Below, one piece after another: positions 16,304-24,792 of a stretch of 64,000 bases of DNA (position 1 is its first letter; each line of letters starts with the position of its first letter). The stretch is taken from positions 1,736,001 to 1,800,000 of the forward strand of contig NZ_QUOU01000001.1 in NCBI RefSeq assembly GCF_003390335.1, given 5' to 3'. The notes under the pieces are model-generated. The model saw only the letters and a list, made by a program, of their open reading frames with translations, was not told where the DNA came from and did not search any database. Both the position numbers and the translations under genes were made by a program. This stretch comes from Thalassotalea euphylliae. GTDB taxonomy: Bacteria > Pseudomonadota > Gammaproteobacteria > Enterobacterales > Alteromonadaceae.

Positions 16304-17959
16304 TTATTGTGCGTAGATAATTTGGTTTTTACCTTGGTGTTTTGCTTGGTAGAGGGCTTGATCGGCGCGCTCAAACGCTAAGTGAATGTTATCACCATGC
16401 TTGATGTGAGTAACGCCAATAGATGTCGTGATATTGACTTTATTGTTTCTAAATTTAAACGGCAACTTGGCCACCGTTTTACGCAGGTTTTCCAATGCTG
16501 CCATCACTTCGATTTGGTTAAGTGATTCAAACACGAGTACAAACTCTTCACCGCCGTAGCGTGCGATAAAGGCGTTTTGGGTTAGGGTTTTGGTGAGGGT
16601 TGCGGCGATGACTTGCAGTGTTTTATCACCGGCGGTATGACCATAAGTGTCATTGATTTGCTTAAAGTCGTCTAAATCAATAACCGCAACGGCCAGCTCC
16701 ATTTGTTGATGATTAAAGCGCGCCATTTGCTTGCTAAAATATTCGTCAAACGCAGCGCGATTGTTGAGTTTGGTTAAGGCGTCTTGCAGGCTCATCCGCT
16801 GCTGCTCTAACATGCGTTGTTCGAAATGCTTACTTTGCTTTTCCAGTTCACTCACTTTAGTGCGCATTGCCACTAATTGTTGTTCAAGCTGTTCAAAGTA
16901 GTTGAGCTCTACGGCATTTTTCTGGTCAATGGTTTGCGTAATCCCTTCGAATTTCGCCATAAGTTCAGCTTTGGCCTCGGTTAAGCTGGGCGACGAGTCA
17001 ATCACGTCGGCAATATCGCCCAATTGGGTACTGAGCCTTGTATTAATTTGCTCTTGTTCACTGCGGTGACCTTGCGAATTTGACAAGGTTGAGGTGACCG
17101 CGCGTTGCACTTTTGACAAGGCACCAGAGAGCGTAGATAAAAAGGTTTTGGCCGTTTTGCGCTCTTGCTCCATATCTTGCGCTACTAAATTGAGCACAGC
17201 GACTATGTTGTTGAGCAGGCTATCGTCAATATGTTGCGTGTGACTTAACTCGTTTTTTAATTGATTTAGCTTTTGCTGTAATTGCTCTGATAGCTTGATG
17301 CTACTCAAAATAGCAGTAATACGTTCAATAAAGCCTTTGGCACTGCTTTGGGCAATGGGGTCATTAAAGGCGCCATTGTCATTGCCAAGCAGGGCGCTTG
17401 TCTTAGCTTTGTTTGTCTGAACCGTGTTAGACCGCATTGCTGCATGTGCTTTGCCGCTTACTTGAATATTGTCTTTAGCGGCCAGCACTTCACCGTAAAT
17501 CGCCAATAATTCATTTAACTGAGGCACGTACTGCACTACCGTATCTTTGGTCTCTACGTTTTCTGTTAGCAGTGCTCTCAAGCTGCGACGAGATTGCGGC
17601 GGTAAACCTTTGGCTTTTTGTAAGGTAGTGCCCGCACCGTGAAATTTTTGATGTAAAGCGCGAATGTTAGACTCGTTTTTACCTGCCTGTTGAGTCAATA
17701 GTTTGGACACATTGGCTAGCTCTTTCTCGACATCAGGTAACGGCGCACTTTTCTTTAACATGGCACGTAGCTTTGCCATGCGGTTATCTAGCTCGAGATC
17801 TTGGCCTTTAGATAAACGGGAAAGCTTAACGAGAAAGTCGGTTAATAGGATAGAGCGTTTATTAAAGTCCTCTTCCAGCGTTGAGCGTGCTTGAATTGAC
17901 GCATCAAGTTTGGCTTTTAATTGACGAAGTTGACTCTGAAAAGCAGACGTTTCACTCAT
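16304..17959 (-). CDS. Diguanylate cyclase with long coiled-coil N-terminus
   Basis: A 551-residue soluble protein. About 380 residues of helical, Gln/Lys/Leu-rich sequence are probably coiled coil (LEQQLVAMRTKVSELEKQSK just before the catalytic part), then a GGDEF domain (DALTKLNNRAAFDEYFSKQM, DLDDFKQINDTYGHTAGDKT, RYGGEEFVLVFES). The GGEEF active site looks intact, so c-di-GMP synthesis is expected. The position of the inhibitory RxxD site is not RxxD (TQNA), so product inhibition by that site should be absent. There is no membrane segment or known sensor domain. Its promoter region carries a 15-bp triple repeat. Confidence 0.9.
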   Translation of the reverse strand: MSETSAFQSQLRQLKAKLDASIQARSTLEEDFNKRSILLTDFLVKLSRLSKGQDLELDNRMAKLRAMLKKSAPLPDVEKELANVSKLLTQQAGKNESNIRALHQKFHGAGTTLQKAKGLPPQSRRSLRALLTENVETKDTVVQYVPQLNELLAIYGEVLAAKDNIQVSGKAHAAMRSNTVQTNKAKTSALLGNDNGAFNDPIAQSSAKGFIERITAILSSIKLSEQLQQKLNQLKNELSHTQHIDDSLLNNIVAVLNLVAQDMEQERKTAKTFLSTLSGALSKVQRAVTSTLSNSQGHRSEQEQINTRLSTQLGDIADVIDSSPSLTEAKAELMAKFEGITQTIDQKNAVELNYFEQLEQQLVAMRTKVSELEKQSKHFEQRMLEQQRMSLQDALTKLNNRAAFDEYFSKQMARFNHQQMELAVAVIDLDDFKQINDTYGHTAGDKTLQVIAATLTKTLTQNAFIARYGGEEFVLVFESLNQIEVMAALENLRKTVAKLPFKFRNNKVNITTSIGVTHIKHGDNIHLAFERADQALYQAKHQGKNQIIYAQ

Positions 17960-17996
17960 GAATAGATGACTTCCTAACTTAATGGGTTCTCAATAC

Positions 17997-18041
17997 TTTA
18001 CTTTAGAAATATTTACTATAGAAATCTTTACTTTAGAAGTT
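17997..18041. repeat. Three tandem 15-bp units upstream of the GGDEF gene
   Basis: Units TTTACTTTAGAAATA, TTTACTATAGAAATC and TTTACTTTAGAAGTT follow each other without gap, 38 bp upstream of the GGDEF gene start on the minus strand. This may be an array of regulator sites or a slipped repeat. The rest of 17960-18350 is AT-rich promoter-like sequence plus a possible 47-codon ORF. Confidence 0.6.
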
Positions 18042-18189
18042 AAGATGGTTTGTATTAACTCGTCGTGTTACTTGTCTTGAACATAAAACCTGACAATGAG
18101 CTTGATGATTTTCGACAGCAGTATAATTCACTTCAATATTTTCGTTTGGTTATTTGACACACTTTCACCTTTAACTTTATAGGAGAACG

Positions 18190-18333
18190 GTGAATAACAC
18201 TAATTCTCTCATTAAAAATTTGTTTTTCACGACTAATATCCGTTTTTTCGAGAGCACTAGCATGGTATTCGCATGTAAAGCAGGTAAACTAGCGACATCG
18301 ACGTGTTCGACACATTATGTTAACAACTTTTAA
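18190..18333 (+). CDS. Possible 47-residue leader ORF
   Basis: A GTG at 18190 has AGGAG 4 nt ahead and opens a 47-codon frame ending 17 bp before the M61 peptidase start. The product (begins MNNTNSLIKNLFFTTNIRFF) has no recognised motif. The ribosome-binding site is the main support, and it may be chance. Confidence 0.2.
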   Translation: MNNTNSLIKNLFFTTNIRFFESTSMVFACKAGKLATSTCSTHYVNNF

Positions 18334-18350
18334 TAAAAATTTATTTGATT

Positions 18351-20138
18351 ATGAACAAAATCATTAAGCGCTTATCACCTATCGCGCTCATCATGGCGAG
18401 TGCTTTTTCTCAAGCGGCTTTTGCCGATGTTAAAGTGAATATCGATTTATCTGAAGCAGAGCATCATTACGCAAAAGTTAAGCTTGTGTTACCTGCTTCA
18501 AACCAATCATCCATTGATCTAAAACTACCAACCTGGCGCACAGGTCGCTATGAAATTCTCAACCTTGCCAACGGCATTCGCGAATTTAATGTTAAAGACA
18601 GCGATATAGCTTGGCAAAAAGTCGACAAAGACACCTGGCGTATTTCGGGTGACTTGAGTGATGGCGTAGATGTGAGCTACCAAATTTATGCCAATCAACT
18701 GGGCTTTAGAACTCGCCATGTCGACGATAGCCACGCGTTTTTAGACGCCTCAGGTGTGGTCATGTACACCGATGAAACGCGCGATGATAAACACGTTATC
18801 CAGCTTAAAGTTCCGAGAAAATGGCGCAGTGTTTCAGGGTTAGAAAAAGGCAGAAACAAACACCAGTTTATCGCCGCTGATTACGACTTGCTGATAGATT
18901 CGCCGATTGAAACGGGTATCAATGACTTTTATAAATTTGACGTAGACGGCCGTGATTACGAGTTAGTGATTTGGGGCAAAGGTAACTACGATGCCGAACA
19001 AATGGTTGAAGACTTAGAAAAAATAGTCGAACAAGGTGACGCTATTTGGTCTGACTACCCATTCGAACGTTACGTGTTTATGGTGCACGCAACCAGTGGC
19101 GCGCGCGGTGCGACTGAGCATATTAACTCAACCATTATCCAGCGCGATCGCTACACCTTTGCCGAGCGTAAAGATTATTTGAGCTTTTTAGGCACAGCAG
19201 CACATGAATTTGTTCACACCTGGAACGTGAAGCAATATCGCCCAGAAGGGCTAGTGCCATACGATTACCAAGGTGAGAACTACGCTAACCTGTTGTGGTT
19301 ATCTGAAGGCTCTACCAGCTACTTGCAAAACCAGCTGTTAATGCGCGGCGATATCATGACCAACAAAGAGTGGTTGGAGCACCTTGCTCGTCGTATCAAT
19401 AGCTATTTGAGAAAGCCGGGTCGAGACAGTCAATCAGTGGCTGAGGCGAGCTTCGACAAATGGATCAGCGAAGGCGGTGATTACCATAAAAACCACAGCG
19501 TGAATATTTACTCGGAAGGCTTTTTGGTTTCTTGGATGTTGGATTTTGACATCCTCGAAAAAACAGCGCTAAAACAAAGCTATCGCAATGTGCATGATAT
19601 TTTGTACAAGGAATTTAGCATTCCAAAAACCTTCAACGACCAAGATGTTCGCAACATTCTTAAACGCGTGACTGGTGAAGATTACCAAGCATGGTGGGCT
19701 GAGAACGTTGATGGTCATGCCAAACCCGATTTTGATCAGCTACTGGCCAAAGCGGGTTTAGAAATTAGTTATGGTAAAGATGATAAAACCAAAGCATGGT
19801 CAGGTATTTCAACGAAAGCTGATACCAATGGTTTAAAAGTCACGAGTGTTGAAAAAAATAGTCCAGCGTGGCGCGCAGGGTTGACTACTGACGATATTAT
19901 CGTTGCGATTGACGGCTTGCGCATGAAAGATAAAGACCTAACGAAACGCTTGAGCAACTTTAAACCCAAGCAAAAGGTGACCTTTACTTTCTTCCGTCGT
20001 GATCAGCTGGTTACTAAAACGGTAACACTTGGCGAGCTACCAGCAGGTAAGCTAAAGGTACAGCCAATGGCAGATGCTACAGCAGCACAAAAAGCGCTAT
20101 ACCAAGCGTGGACTGGTTTAGCATTTCCTGAGAAATAA
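18351..20138 (+). CDS. M61 family metallopeptidase (glycyl aminopeptidase-like) with PDZ domain
   Basis: A 595-residue exported enzyme. The signal peptide (IALIMASAFSQAAFA) is followed by an N-terminal beta domain. The catalytic centre is AAHEFVHTWNVKQYRPEGL with the HEFVH zinc motif, and the downstream glutamate is in SEGSTSYLQNQLL. A C-terminal PDZ domain covers about residues 480-575 (VEKNSPAWRAGLTTDDIIVA, IDGLRMKDKDLTKRL). This is the M61 layout, a family that trims N-terminal Gly/Ala and similar peptides. Start ATG 18351 is preferred to TTG 18345; neither has a strong ribosome-binding site. It lies between ppnN/GGDEF and queF, an insertion relative to enterics, and has its own terminator. 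Confidence 0.9.
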   Translation: MNKIIKRLSPIALIMASAFSQAAFADVKVNIDLSEAEHHYAKVKLVLPASNQSSIDLKLPTWRTGRYEILNLANGIREFNVKDSDIAWQKVDKDTWRISGDLSDGVDVSYQIYANQLGFRTRHVDDSHAFLDASGVVMYTDETRDDKHVIQLKVPRKWRSVSGLEKGRNKHQFIAADYDLLIDSPIETGINDFYKFDVDGRDYELVIWGKGNYDAEQMVEDLEKIVEQGDAIWSDYPFERYVFMVHATSGARGATEHINSTIIQRDRYTFAERKDYLSFLGTAAHEFVHTWNVKQYRPEGLVPYDYQGENYANLLWLSEGSTSYLQNQLLMRGDIMTNKEWLEHLARRINSYLRKPGRDSQSVAEASFDKWISEGGDYHKNHSVNIYSEGFLVSWMLDFDILEKTALKQSYRNVHDILYKEFSIPKTFNDQDVRNILKRVTGEDYQAWWAENVDGHAKPDFDQLLAKAGLEISYGKDDKTKAWSGISTKADTNGLKVTSVEKNSPAWRAGLTTDDIIVAIDGLRMKDKDLTKRLSNFKPKQKVTFTFFRRDQLVTKTVTLGELPAGKLKVQPMADATAAQKALYQAWTGLAFPEK

Positions 20139-20191
20139 GGCTCAACAATAGTTGCCTGTCCCGTCCGAAAACAAGTTGACGGTATTAATCT

Positions 20192-20222
20192 AAATCCAAG
20201 GGCATTAGCCCTTGGATTTTTT
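20192..20222 (+). terminator. Rho-independent terminator after the M61 gene
   Basis: A 12-bp stem (AAATCCAAGGGC with its complement) with a 4-nt loop ATTA and a following T tract. Convergent queF ends at 20284, so it may be shared. Confidence 0.85.
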
Positions 20223-20283
20223 ATGTTTTTTACGCAAATCTAGTCGCCGATATACGGTGGCTATTACTAGCAGCCTCGGTTAG

Positions 20284-21135
20284 CTATTGCCTCAAGGTGC
20301 GCGAGGTTGGTGCGTTCGACGGCAGCGAACTGCGATAAGGGTTGATATCTAATCCACCTCGACGGGTATAGCGCGCAAAAACCGTTAAATACTTAGGGTT
20401 ACAAAACTGCTGAATATCACAATAGATGCGTTCGACACACTGTTCGTGAAATTCATTGTGATCACGAAATGAGATTAGGTACTTGAGTAGCTTCTCTTTA
20501 TCGATTTCATTGCCCGTGTAGCTGATATAAACACTAGCCCAATCTGGCTGATTGGTAATTAAGCAATTCGATTTTAACAAGTGGCTAACCAATTGTTCGG
20601 TCACTTGTTTTTTATCCTTGTCCGTAGCATCAGCTAAAAGCGTTGGCTGATATTGGTATTGCTCAATCTCCACATCTAGCTCATCAATACAAGTGGCCTT
20701 TGTTGCCGCGATAGCCAGTGGTGGGCAGTTATCGACAGGGAATAAACGTACCGTTGCATGAGCGCCCGCCACTTTCGATAAGTCATTGGTCATATGCTCA
20801 ATGACTTGCGCTTGGCTATCAAAACGCGTCTGATTGAAGCTGTTTAGATACAATTTGAACGACTTAGATTCAATTAAATTATCGCTCGAACAAGGAAATT
20901 GAAATTCTGCCACAGCAACCACGGGCTTGCCTTTAGCATTTAGCCAAGAAACCTCGTAGCCGTACCAAATATCTTCACCGAAAAATGGGAGCTTACTTTG
21001 GTCAATGTCTAAATCATCGCGATTCAGGCTACGTGGTACGCCTTGCAATAAGCTTGGATCATACTGGTTGCTATAATCTGTTGCTTTTCCTAACGTTAAA
21101 CCTTCTAATAGGTCACTATTTTGATACTTTGCCAT
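20284..21135 (-). CDS. queF: NADPH-dependent 7-cyano-7-deazaguanine reductase QueF
   Basis: A 283-residue bimodular QueF (E. coli 282). Landmarks are LLQGVPRSLNRDDL, NLIESKSFKLYLNSFNQTRF, the catalytic Cys/Asp segment SHLLKSNCLITNQPDW, HNEFHEQCVERIY, and RYTRRGGLDINPYRS at the end. It reduces the nitrile preQ0 to preQ1 with NADPH in queuosine synthesis. It is transcribed away from syd with about 65 bp between starts, the same divergent arrangement as in E. coli. Confidence 0.96.
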   Translation of the reverse strand: MAKYQNSDLLEGLTLGKATDYSNQYDPSLLQGVPRSLNRDDLDIDQSKLPFFGEDIWYGYEVSWLNAKGKPVVAVAEFQFPCSSDNLIESKSFKLYLNSFNQTRFDSQAQVIEHMTNDLSKVAGAHATVRLFPVDNCPPLAIAATKATCIDELDVEIEQYQYQPTLLADATDKDKKQVTEQLVSHLLKSNCLITNQPDWASVYISYTGNEIDKEKLLKYLISFRDHNEFHEQCVERIYCDIQQFCNPKYLTVFARYTRRGGLDINPYRSSLPSNAPTSRTLRQ

Positions 21136-21200
21136 GCGTTATTCGATAAAACGATTTGTGAACGAAATAATGGCGCTATTTTACTAGGATTTTGATTAAG

Positions 21201-21764
21201 ATGACACGCCCAGACCATGATTTAGCCAGACAATTACGCAGCTTAGCTTCGGGGTTTGTGTCGGCCTTTCAGGATAAACACGGCCATTTACCTGTGGTCG
21301 AAAAAGATGATGACTGGCCGTCTCCTTGCATCAAAGGGGAGTATTCGGCAGATGCTAATTACTGGCAGCCAGTGGATGCAGGCGATAAGCTAAGCTTTAA
21401 CAATGTCGAGCAAGCGCTCGAGCTATCGCTTCATCCGGATATAAAAACCTATTTCACCACGTTTTACAGCGAAAGTTTCGACTTAGCCTCTGAAGACGGT
21501 AATTTGAGCTTGCTTTTCCCGTGGAGTAAAGCTGATTTTGCTCGCCTACAAGAAAATATTATTGGCCATGTGCTCATGAAACGTAAACTCAAGCAGGACG
21601 TGACTATTTTCTTTGCACTTACGGATCAAGACGACTTTATTTTATCGTTAGATAACGACACTGGCGAAGTGTGGGTAGAGCAGGTAGGTAAAGCGCCGCA
21701 TAAAAAACTCGCAGATAACTTAACTGAATTTCTCAGCCAGTTAACACCTGTTATTTATGACTAG
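21201..21764 (+). CDS. syd: SecY-interacting protein Syd
   Basis: A 187-residue acidic protein. The N-terminal FVSAFQDKHGHLPVVEKD, the WPSPCI motif, YFTTFYSESFDL and NIIGHVLMKRKLKQ match the Syd family (about 180 residues), a peripheral protein that binds SecY and proofreads unusual translocon assemblies. Start ATG 21201 has AGGAT about 12 nt ahead; an in-frame TTG at 21192 is possible. Adjacency to queF supports the call. Confidence 0.92.
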   Translation: MTRPDHDLARQLRSLASGFVSAFQDKHGHLPVVEKDDDWPSPCIKGEYSADANYWQPVDAGDKLSFNNVEQALELSLHPDIKTYFTTFYSESFDLASEDGNLSLLFPWSKADFARLQENIIGHVLMKRKLKQDVTIFFALTDQDDFILSLDNDTGEVWVEQVGKAPHKKLADNLTEFLSQLTPVIYD

Positions 21765-21803
21765 CTTAATATATTGCTTGTCTCAAATTGCCTCTACCTG
21801 AGG

Positions 21804-22148
21804 TTATTTAGCTTTAAGTAACGCTTTAATTTCAGCTAACTCTTCTTGCAGTGGCTTAATTGCTGCTGCTACCACCTTTTCTATATGACTTTGCAACTGG
21901 GCTAATTGCGCCCCTGATAGCTCCACCGTTTGGATATTTTCACTGCCTTGCTCACCGCTATTTGAACCCTGATTCACCTGAACAACACTGGTTTTCTCAG
22001 GCTGATGTTGCCAGCTTTTCAATGTGTTAATAATGGTGGGTAATGGTGTTGGCTCGCTCAGTTTAGATTTGACTTTCGCCACTGTCGGGCTTTGGCCTTG
22101 ATTGGCAAGTTGGTTGGCAATGGCTAAAATTTCATCTTTAATCGTCAT
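21804..22148 (-). CDS. KfrA-like N-terminal domain protein (putative DNA-binding)
   Basis: A 114-residue protein. The first half (IKDEILAIANQLANQGQSPT, then VAKVKSKL and PLPTIINTLKSW) has the helix pattern of KfrA-type winged-helix DNA-binding domains. A short Gln/Ser/Gly-rich linker leads to an amphipathic helix (AAAIKPLQEELAEIKALLKA) likely to form a coiled coil. Start 22148 is chosen because an upstream in-frame start would add an unrelated hydrophobic stretch encoded in AT-rich sequence. The DNA-binding role is inferred from the fold pattern only. Confidence 0.6.
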   Translation of the reverse strand: MTIKDEILAIANQLANQGQSPTVAKVKSKLSEPTPLPTIINTLKSWQHQPEKTSVVQVNQGSNSGEQGSENIQTVELSGAQLAQLQSHIEKVVAAAIKPLQEELAEIKALLKAK

Positions 22149-22319
22149 AATGGATAATCGTGTGAAAAAATTAATAATTATTAGCAAATATGACCAAGTG
22201 TTAAATTTCAATAGCTTTATAAAAACACTAAAAACGTAGTAAAAACAAATGGTTGAAAATTTGGTGCATGATTTGCTGAGTAATTAACAATAATAATCAA
22301 ACTCAGGGAATTATTGAAG

Positions 22320-22685
22320 ATGAAAAAGTCACTTGTTTTACTATTAACAGCCTTACCATTAACGATGGCATTAAGTGGCTGTGTGGTTTCGGTTGGTGGT
22401 GATGATGATCACTACGGCTACGATTTAGGTGATCGGGAATACGAAAACCGTAAAAAGATCGCACGCTTACAATTGAACACACCATTTGCTGACGTTCAAT
22501 CGCGTTTGGGCGTAGCTGATTTTAACGAAGTGTATCAAAAAGAAGGCGAAAACGTGCAGGTGCTCTACTACCGTACGAACCGCAAGCATAAAGACGGCAT
22601 CACCACCAAAGATGAATGTACACCGCTAATTTTTCGCGACGGGTTATTGGTCAGCTGGGGTGAAATGGCCTATGCACAGCTCTAG
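22320..22685 (+). CDS. DUF3192 lipoprotein
   Basis: A 121-residue lipoprotein. The signal sequence ends in a lipobox (MALSGCVV), and the +2 residue is Val, which fits outer-membrane sorting. The Asp/Gly/His-rich linker GGDDDHYGYDLGD precedes the DUF3192 domain with YRTNRKHKDGITTKDECTPL and FRDGLLVSWGEMAY. It is the paralog of the membrane-anchored protein at 13478-13855. CAGGGAA sits 10-16 nt before the ATG at 22320. Function unknown. Confidence 0.85.
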   Translation: MKKSLVLLLTALPLTMALSGCVVSVGGDDDHYGYDLGDREYENRKKIARLQLNTPFADVQSRLGVADFNEVYQKEGENVQVLYYRTNRKHKDGITTKDECTPLIFRDGLLVSWGEMAYAQL

Positions 22686-22719
22686 ACAATAGCTTACATT
22701 ATTCCTCTGTTATCACTTG

Positions 22720-22750
22720 AAAAGCGCTAGTTGATGAGTAGCGCTTTTTT
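22720..22750 (+). terminator. Rho-independent terminator after the DUF3192 lipoprotein gene
   Basis: AAAAGCGCTA and TAGCGCTTTT with a 9-nt loop and TTTTTT end. The remaining sequence to 23018 (about 270 bp) holds no other feature I can support. Confidence 0.88.
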
Positions 22751-23018
22751 ATTGCCCTTGTCATAGAAAAACCTGCTTGCTTTCTCAACACTTCATCTCA
22801 TTCTTACCGATATCAATTCAATACCGGCACTAATTCAATTGTTGTTTGATTATTGACCTATTTCTGATCTTGTTGCTATGGTGATTATGGCGAACAAAAA
22901 ATAAAAACAATTAGTGCATGGTTCACGTACTACTAAAATAATGACAAACCAGTATGTGGGCGACTGATGATTACTTGCGTATTCACATGCGACAAAGCGA
23001 TTAAAAATGGGGGAGTCT

Positions 23019-23675
23019 ATGACGCAAACGGTAGCAGTACCACAAGATGTCGATATTCGAGCAACGTACCTAGCCGCAGAGGATCTCAAGCTTGCCGCTT
23101 CGTTGCTTTATCAAGCCTATCACGATGATCCTGTCTTTCTGGAAATATTCCACAGTGATAAAGAAGATTATGAGCAGCGTTTGCGTACCTCAATTCGCGA
23201 AGAGCTTGGCGCTTTTTGGCAAGCGAAACAACCTATGGTTGGCTTGTACTTAGGTGAAGCCATGGTGGGCGTTGCTTGTTTAAATGGGCCAGATGATGGT
23301 GTCGGCTTTGAGCGCTTTTGGCATTGGCGTCTGAAAATGCTGCTCAATGCAGGCTATTTTTCTACCAAGCAAATGATGGAAAAAGAAAAACTGATCATGT
23401 CACAAGTCCCGCTAACCAAGTTTCATATGCTGAGCTTTATTGCCGTGCACCCATTGCACCAGCATCACGGTTTTGGCCATTATTTAATGGCCGCTGTTAA
23501 TACTGTACTTGAAGAGCACCCTGAGAGTCAGGGGGTGGCGGTTTATGCCACCAATGACAAATACCGCGAATTTTTTAAAGACGTTGATTATGAACTGCTC
23601 AAAGAAGTGGTCGTGGGTAAAGTCAATGGCGCCTTGATGATTCATTATCGGGAGAGTGATCATGGCAACACCTAA
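23019..23675 (+). CDS. GNAT family N-acetyltransferase
   Basis: A 218-residue protein. The acetyl-CoA-binding core is FHMLSFIAVHPLHQHHGFGH followed by YLMAAVNTVLEE, where HHGFGH stands for the Q/RxxGxG/A pyrophosphate loop. Start ATG 23019 follows GGGGGAG directly; an in-frame ATG at 23007 would add four residues. The C-terminal YATNDKYREFFKDVDYELL is typical of GNATs. The acceptor is unknown. The next gene overlaps it by 14 bp, so they form a coupled pair. Confidence 0.85.
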   Translation: MTQTVAVPQDVDIRATYLAAEDLKLAASLLYQAYHDDPVFLEIFHSDKEDYEQRLRTSIREELGAFWQAKQPMVGLYLGEAMVGVACLNGPDDGVGFERFWHWRLKMLLNAGYFSTKQMMEKEKLIMSQVPLTKFHMLSFIAVHPLHQHHGFGHYLMAAVNTVLEEHPESQGVAVYATNDKYREFFKDVDYELLKEVVVGKVNGALMIHYRESDHGNT

Positions 23676-23979
23676 AAAGTACCAAAATTTTGATGATTTT
23701 TACCCGTTTTACTTATCGCAACACCAGAACAAAATCTGTCGCGGTTTGCATTATGTTGGCAGCGCGGTTGCACTGGTGCTGTTGGCGTTGGCATTCGTTA
23801 AGCAAATTTGGTGGCTGGCGTTACTCGCCATTGTGTCGGGATACGCATTTGCTTGGATAGGGCACTTCTTTTTTGAAAAAAATCGCCCTGCAACCTTTAC
23901 CTACCCTTGGTACAGCTTTATGGGAGACTGGCGAATGCTAAAAGAGTTTCTAACGAACTCTAGGGCAGATAAAGGTTAG
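23662..23979 (+). CDS. Mpo1-like (DUF962) membrane protein
   Basis: A 105-residue protein with two or three hydrophobic segments (SAVALVLLALAFVK, WWLALLAIVSGYAFAWIGHF). The conserved residues of the DUF962/Mpo1 family are present: FYLSQHQNKICRGLHYVGS, then AWIGHFFFEKNRPATF and YPWYSFMGDWRM. Yeast Mpo1 is an Fe(II)-dependent dioxygenase of 2-hydroxy fatty acids that uses conserved His residues; whether bacterial relatives do this is not known. GGGAGAG lies 5 nt before ATG 23662. Coupled to the GNAT gene. Confidence 0.85.
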   Translation: MATPKKYQNFDDFYPFYLSQHQNKICRGLHYVGSAVALVLLALAFVKQIWWLALLAIVSGYAFAWIGHFFFEKNRPATFTYPWYSFMGDWRMLKEFLTNSRADKG

Positions 23980-24014
23980 CAAACAAGCGCCATCACAGTG
24001 ACAAATCGCAGTTT

Positions 24015-24055
24015 TATATCATTTGTATAGAGAAGTTGCATACAAAAATGATATA
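24015..24055. other. AT-rich inverted repeat upstream of recR
   Basis: TATATCATTTGTAT pairs with ATACAAAAATGATATA (two extra As in the right arm) across an 11-nt loop. It has no T tract and could be a cruciform, operator or RNA hairpin. Confidence 0.3.
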
Positions 24056-24186
24056 GAGCTGCACACGCAAATGGCGCCTCGATTTTGTGCTATCGCGCAA
24101 TGCATAGCTGCAACTTATTGTCTCTACTGCACCTTGCTTGCTACACTGCCCACGTTTTATTTTCCAACCTTGTATTAAATTGCTTT

Positions 24187-24792
24187 ATGAAATTCAGCCC
24201 ACTTGTCCAAGAATTAATTGAGTCTTTTCGTTGTTTACCCGGTGTAGGTGCAAAAACAGCGCAGCGCATGGCATTTCACTTGCTTGAGCGCAACCGTCAA
24301 GGGGGAGCCAAATTAGCAGAAAATATGGCGAAAGCCATGGACCAAGTTGGTCACTGCCAGCAGTGTCGCAATTTTACCGAGCAAACCTTGTGTGATATTT
24401 GTCTAAGCCCGCGCCGCCAGCACGCTGAGCAGTTATGTATTGTCGAAAGTCCGGCCGATGTTATTGCTATCGAGCAAACAGGCGAATTTCAGGGGCGGTA
24501 CTTTATTTTAATGGGGCATTTATCGCCAATTGATGGCATTGGCCCAGAAGACCTAGGGCTAGATTTACTGGAAGCACAGCTGCAACAGGGGGGGATTAGG
24601 GAAGTGATTTTAGCCACTAACCCAACGGTTGAAGGGGAAGCAACGGCGCACTTTGTCGCCGAGATGGCAAAATCGTTTGAGGTGAATTTATCGCGTATTG
24701 CGCATGGCGTACCTGTCGGTGGTGAGCTTGAATATGTGGATGGTAACACCCTGTCACATGCTTTATCGGGGCGAAAAAGCTATCAGGTATAA
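24187..24792 (+). CDS. recR: Recombination protein RecR
   Basis: A 201-residue protein, exactly the E. coli length when started at ATG 24187 (MKFSPLVQELIESFRCLPGV). Helix-hairpin-helix GVGAKTAQRMAFHLL, C4 zinc finger CQQCRNFTEQTLCDIC, and the Toprim domain beginning CIVESPADVIAIEQTGEF. It works with RecF and RecO in loading RecA at gaps. In enterics it follows dnaX-ybaB; here a GNAT/Mpo1 pair is upstream. htpG, its usual downstream neighbour, lies 4.6 kb further on. Confidence 0.96.
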   Translation: MKFSPLVQELIESFRCLPGVGAKTAQRMAFHLLERNRQGGAKLAENMAKAMDQVGHCQQCRNFTEQTLCDICLSPRRQHAEQLCIVESPADVIAIEQTGEFQGRYFILMGHLSPIDGIGPEDLGLDLLEAQLQQGGIREVILATNPTVEGEATAHFVAEMAKSFEVNLSRIAHGVPVGGELEYVDGNTLSHALSGRKSYQV

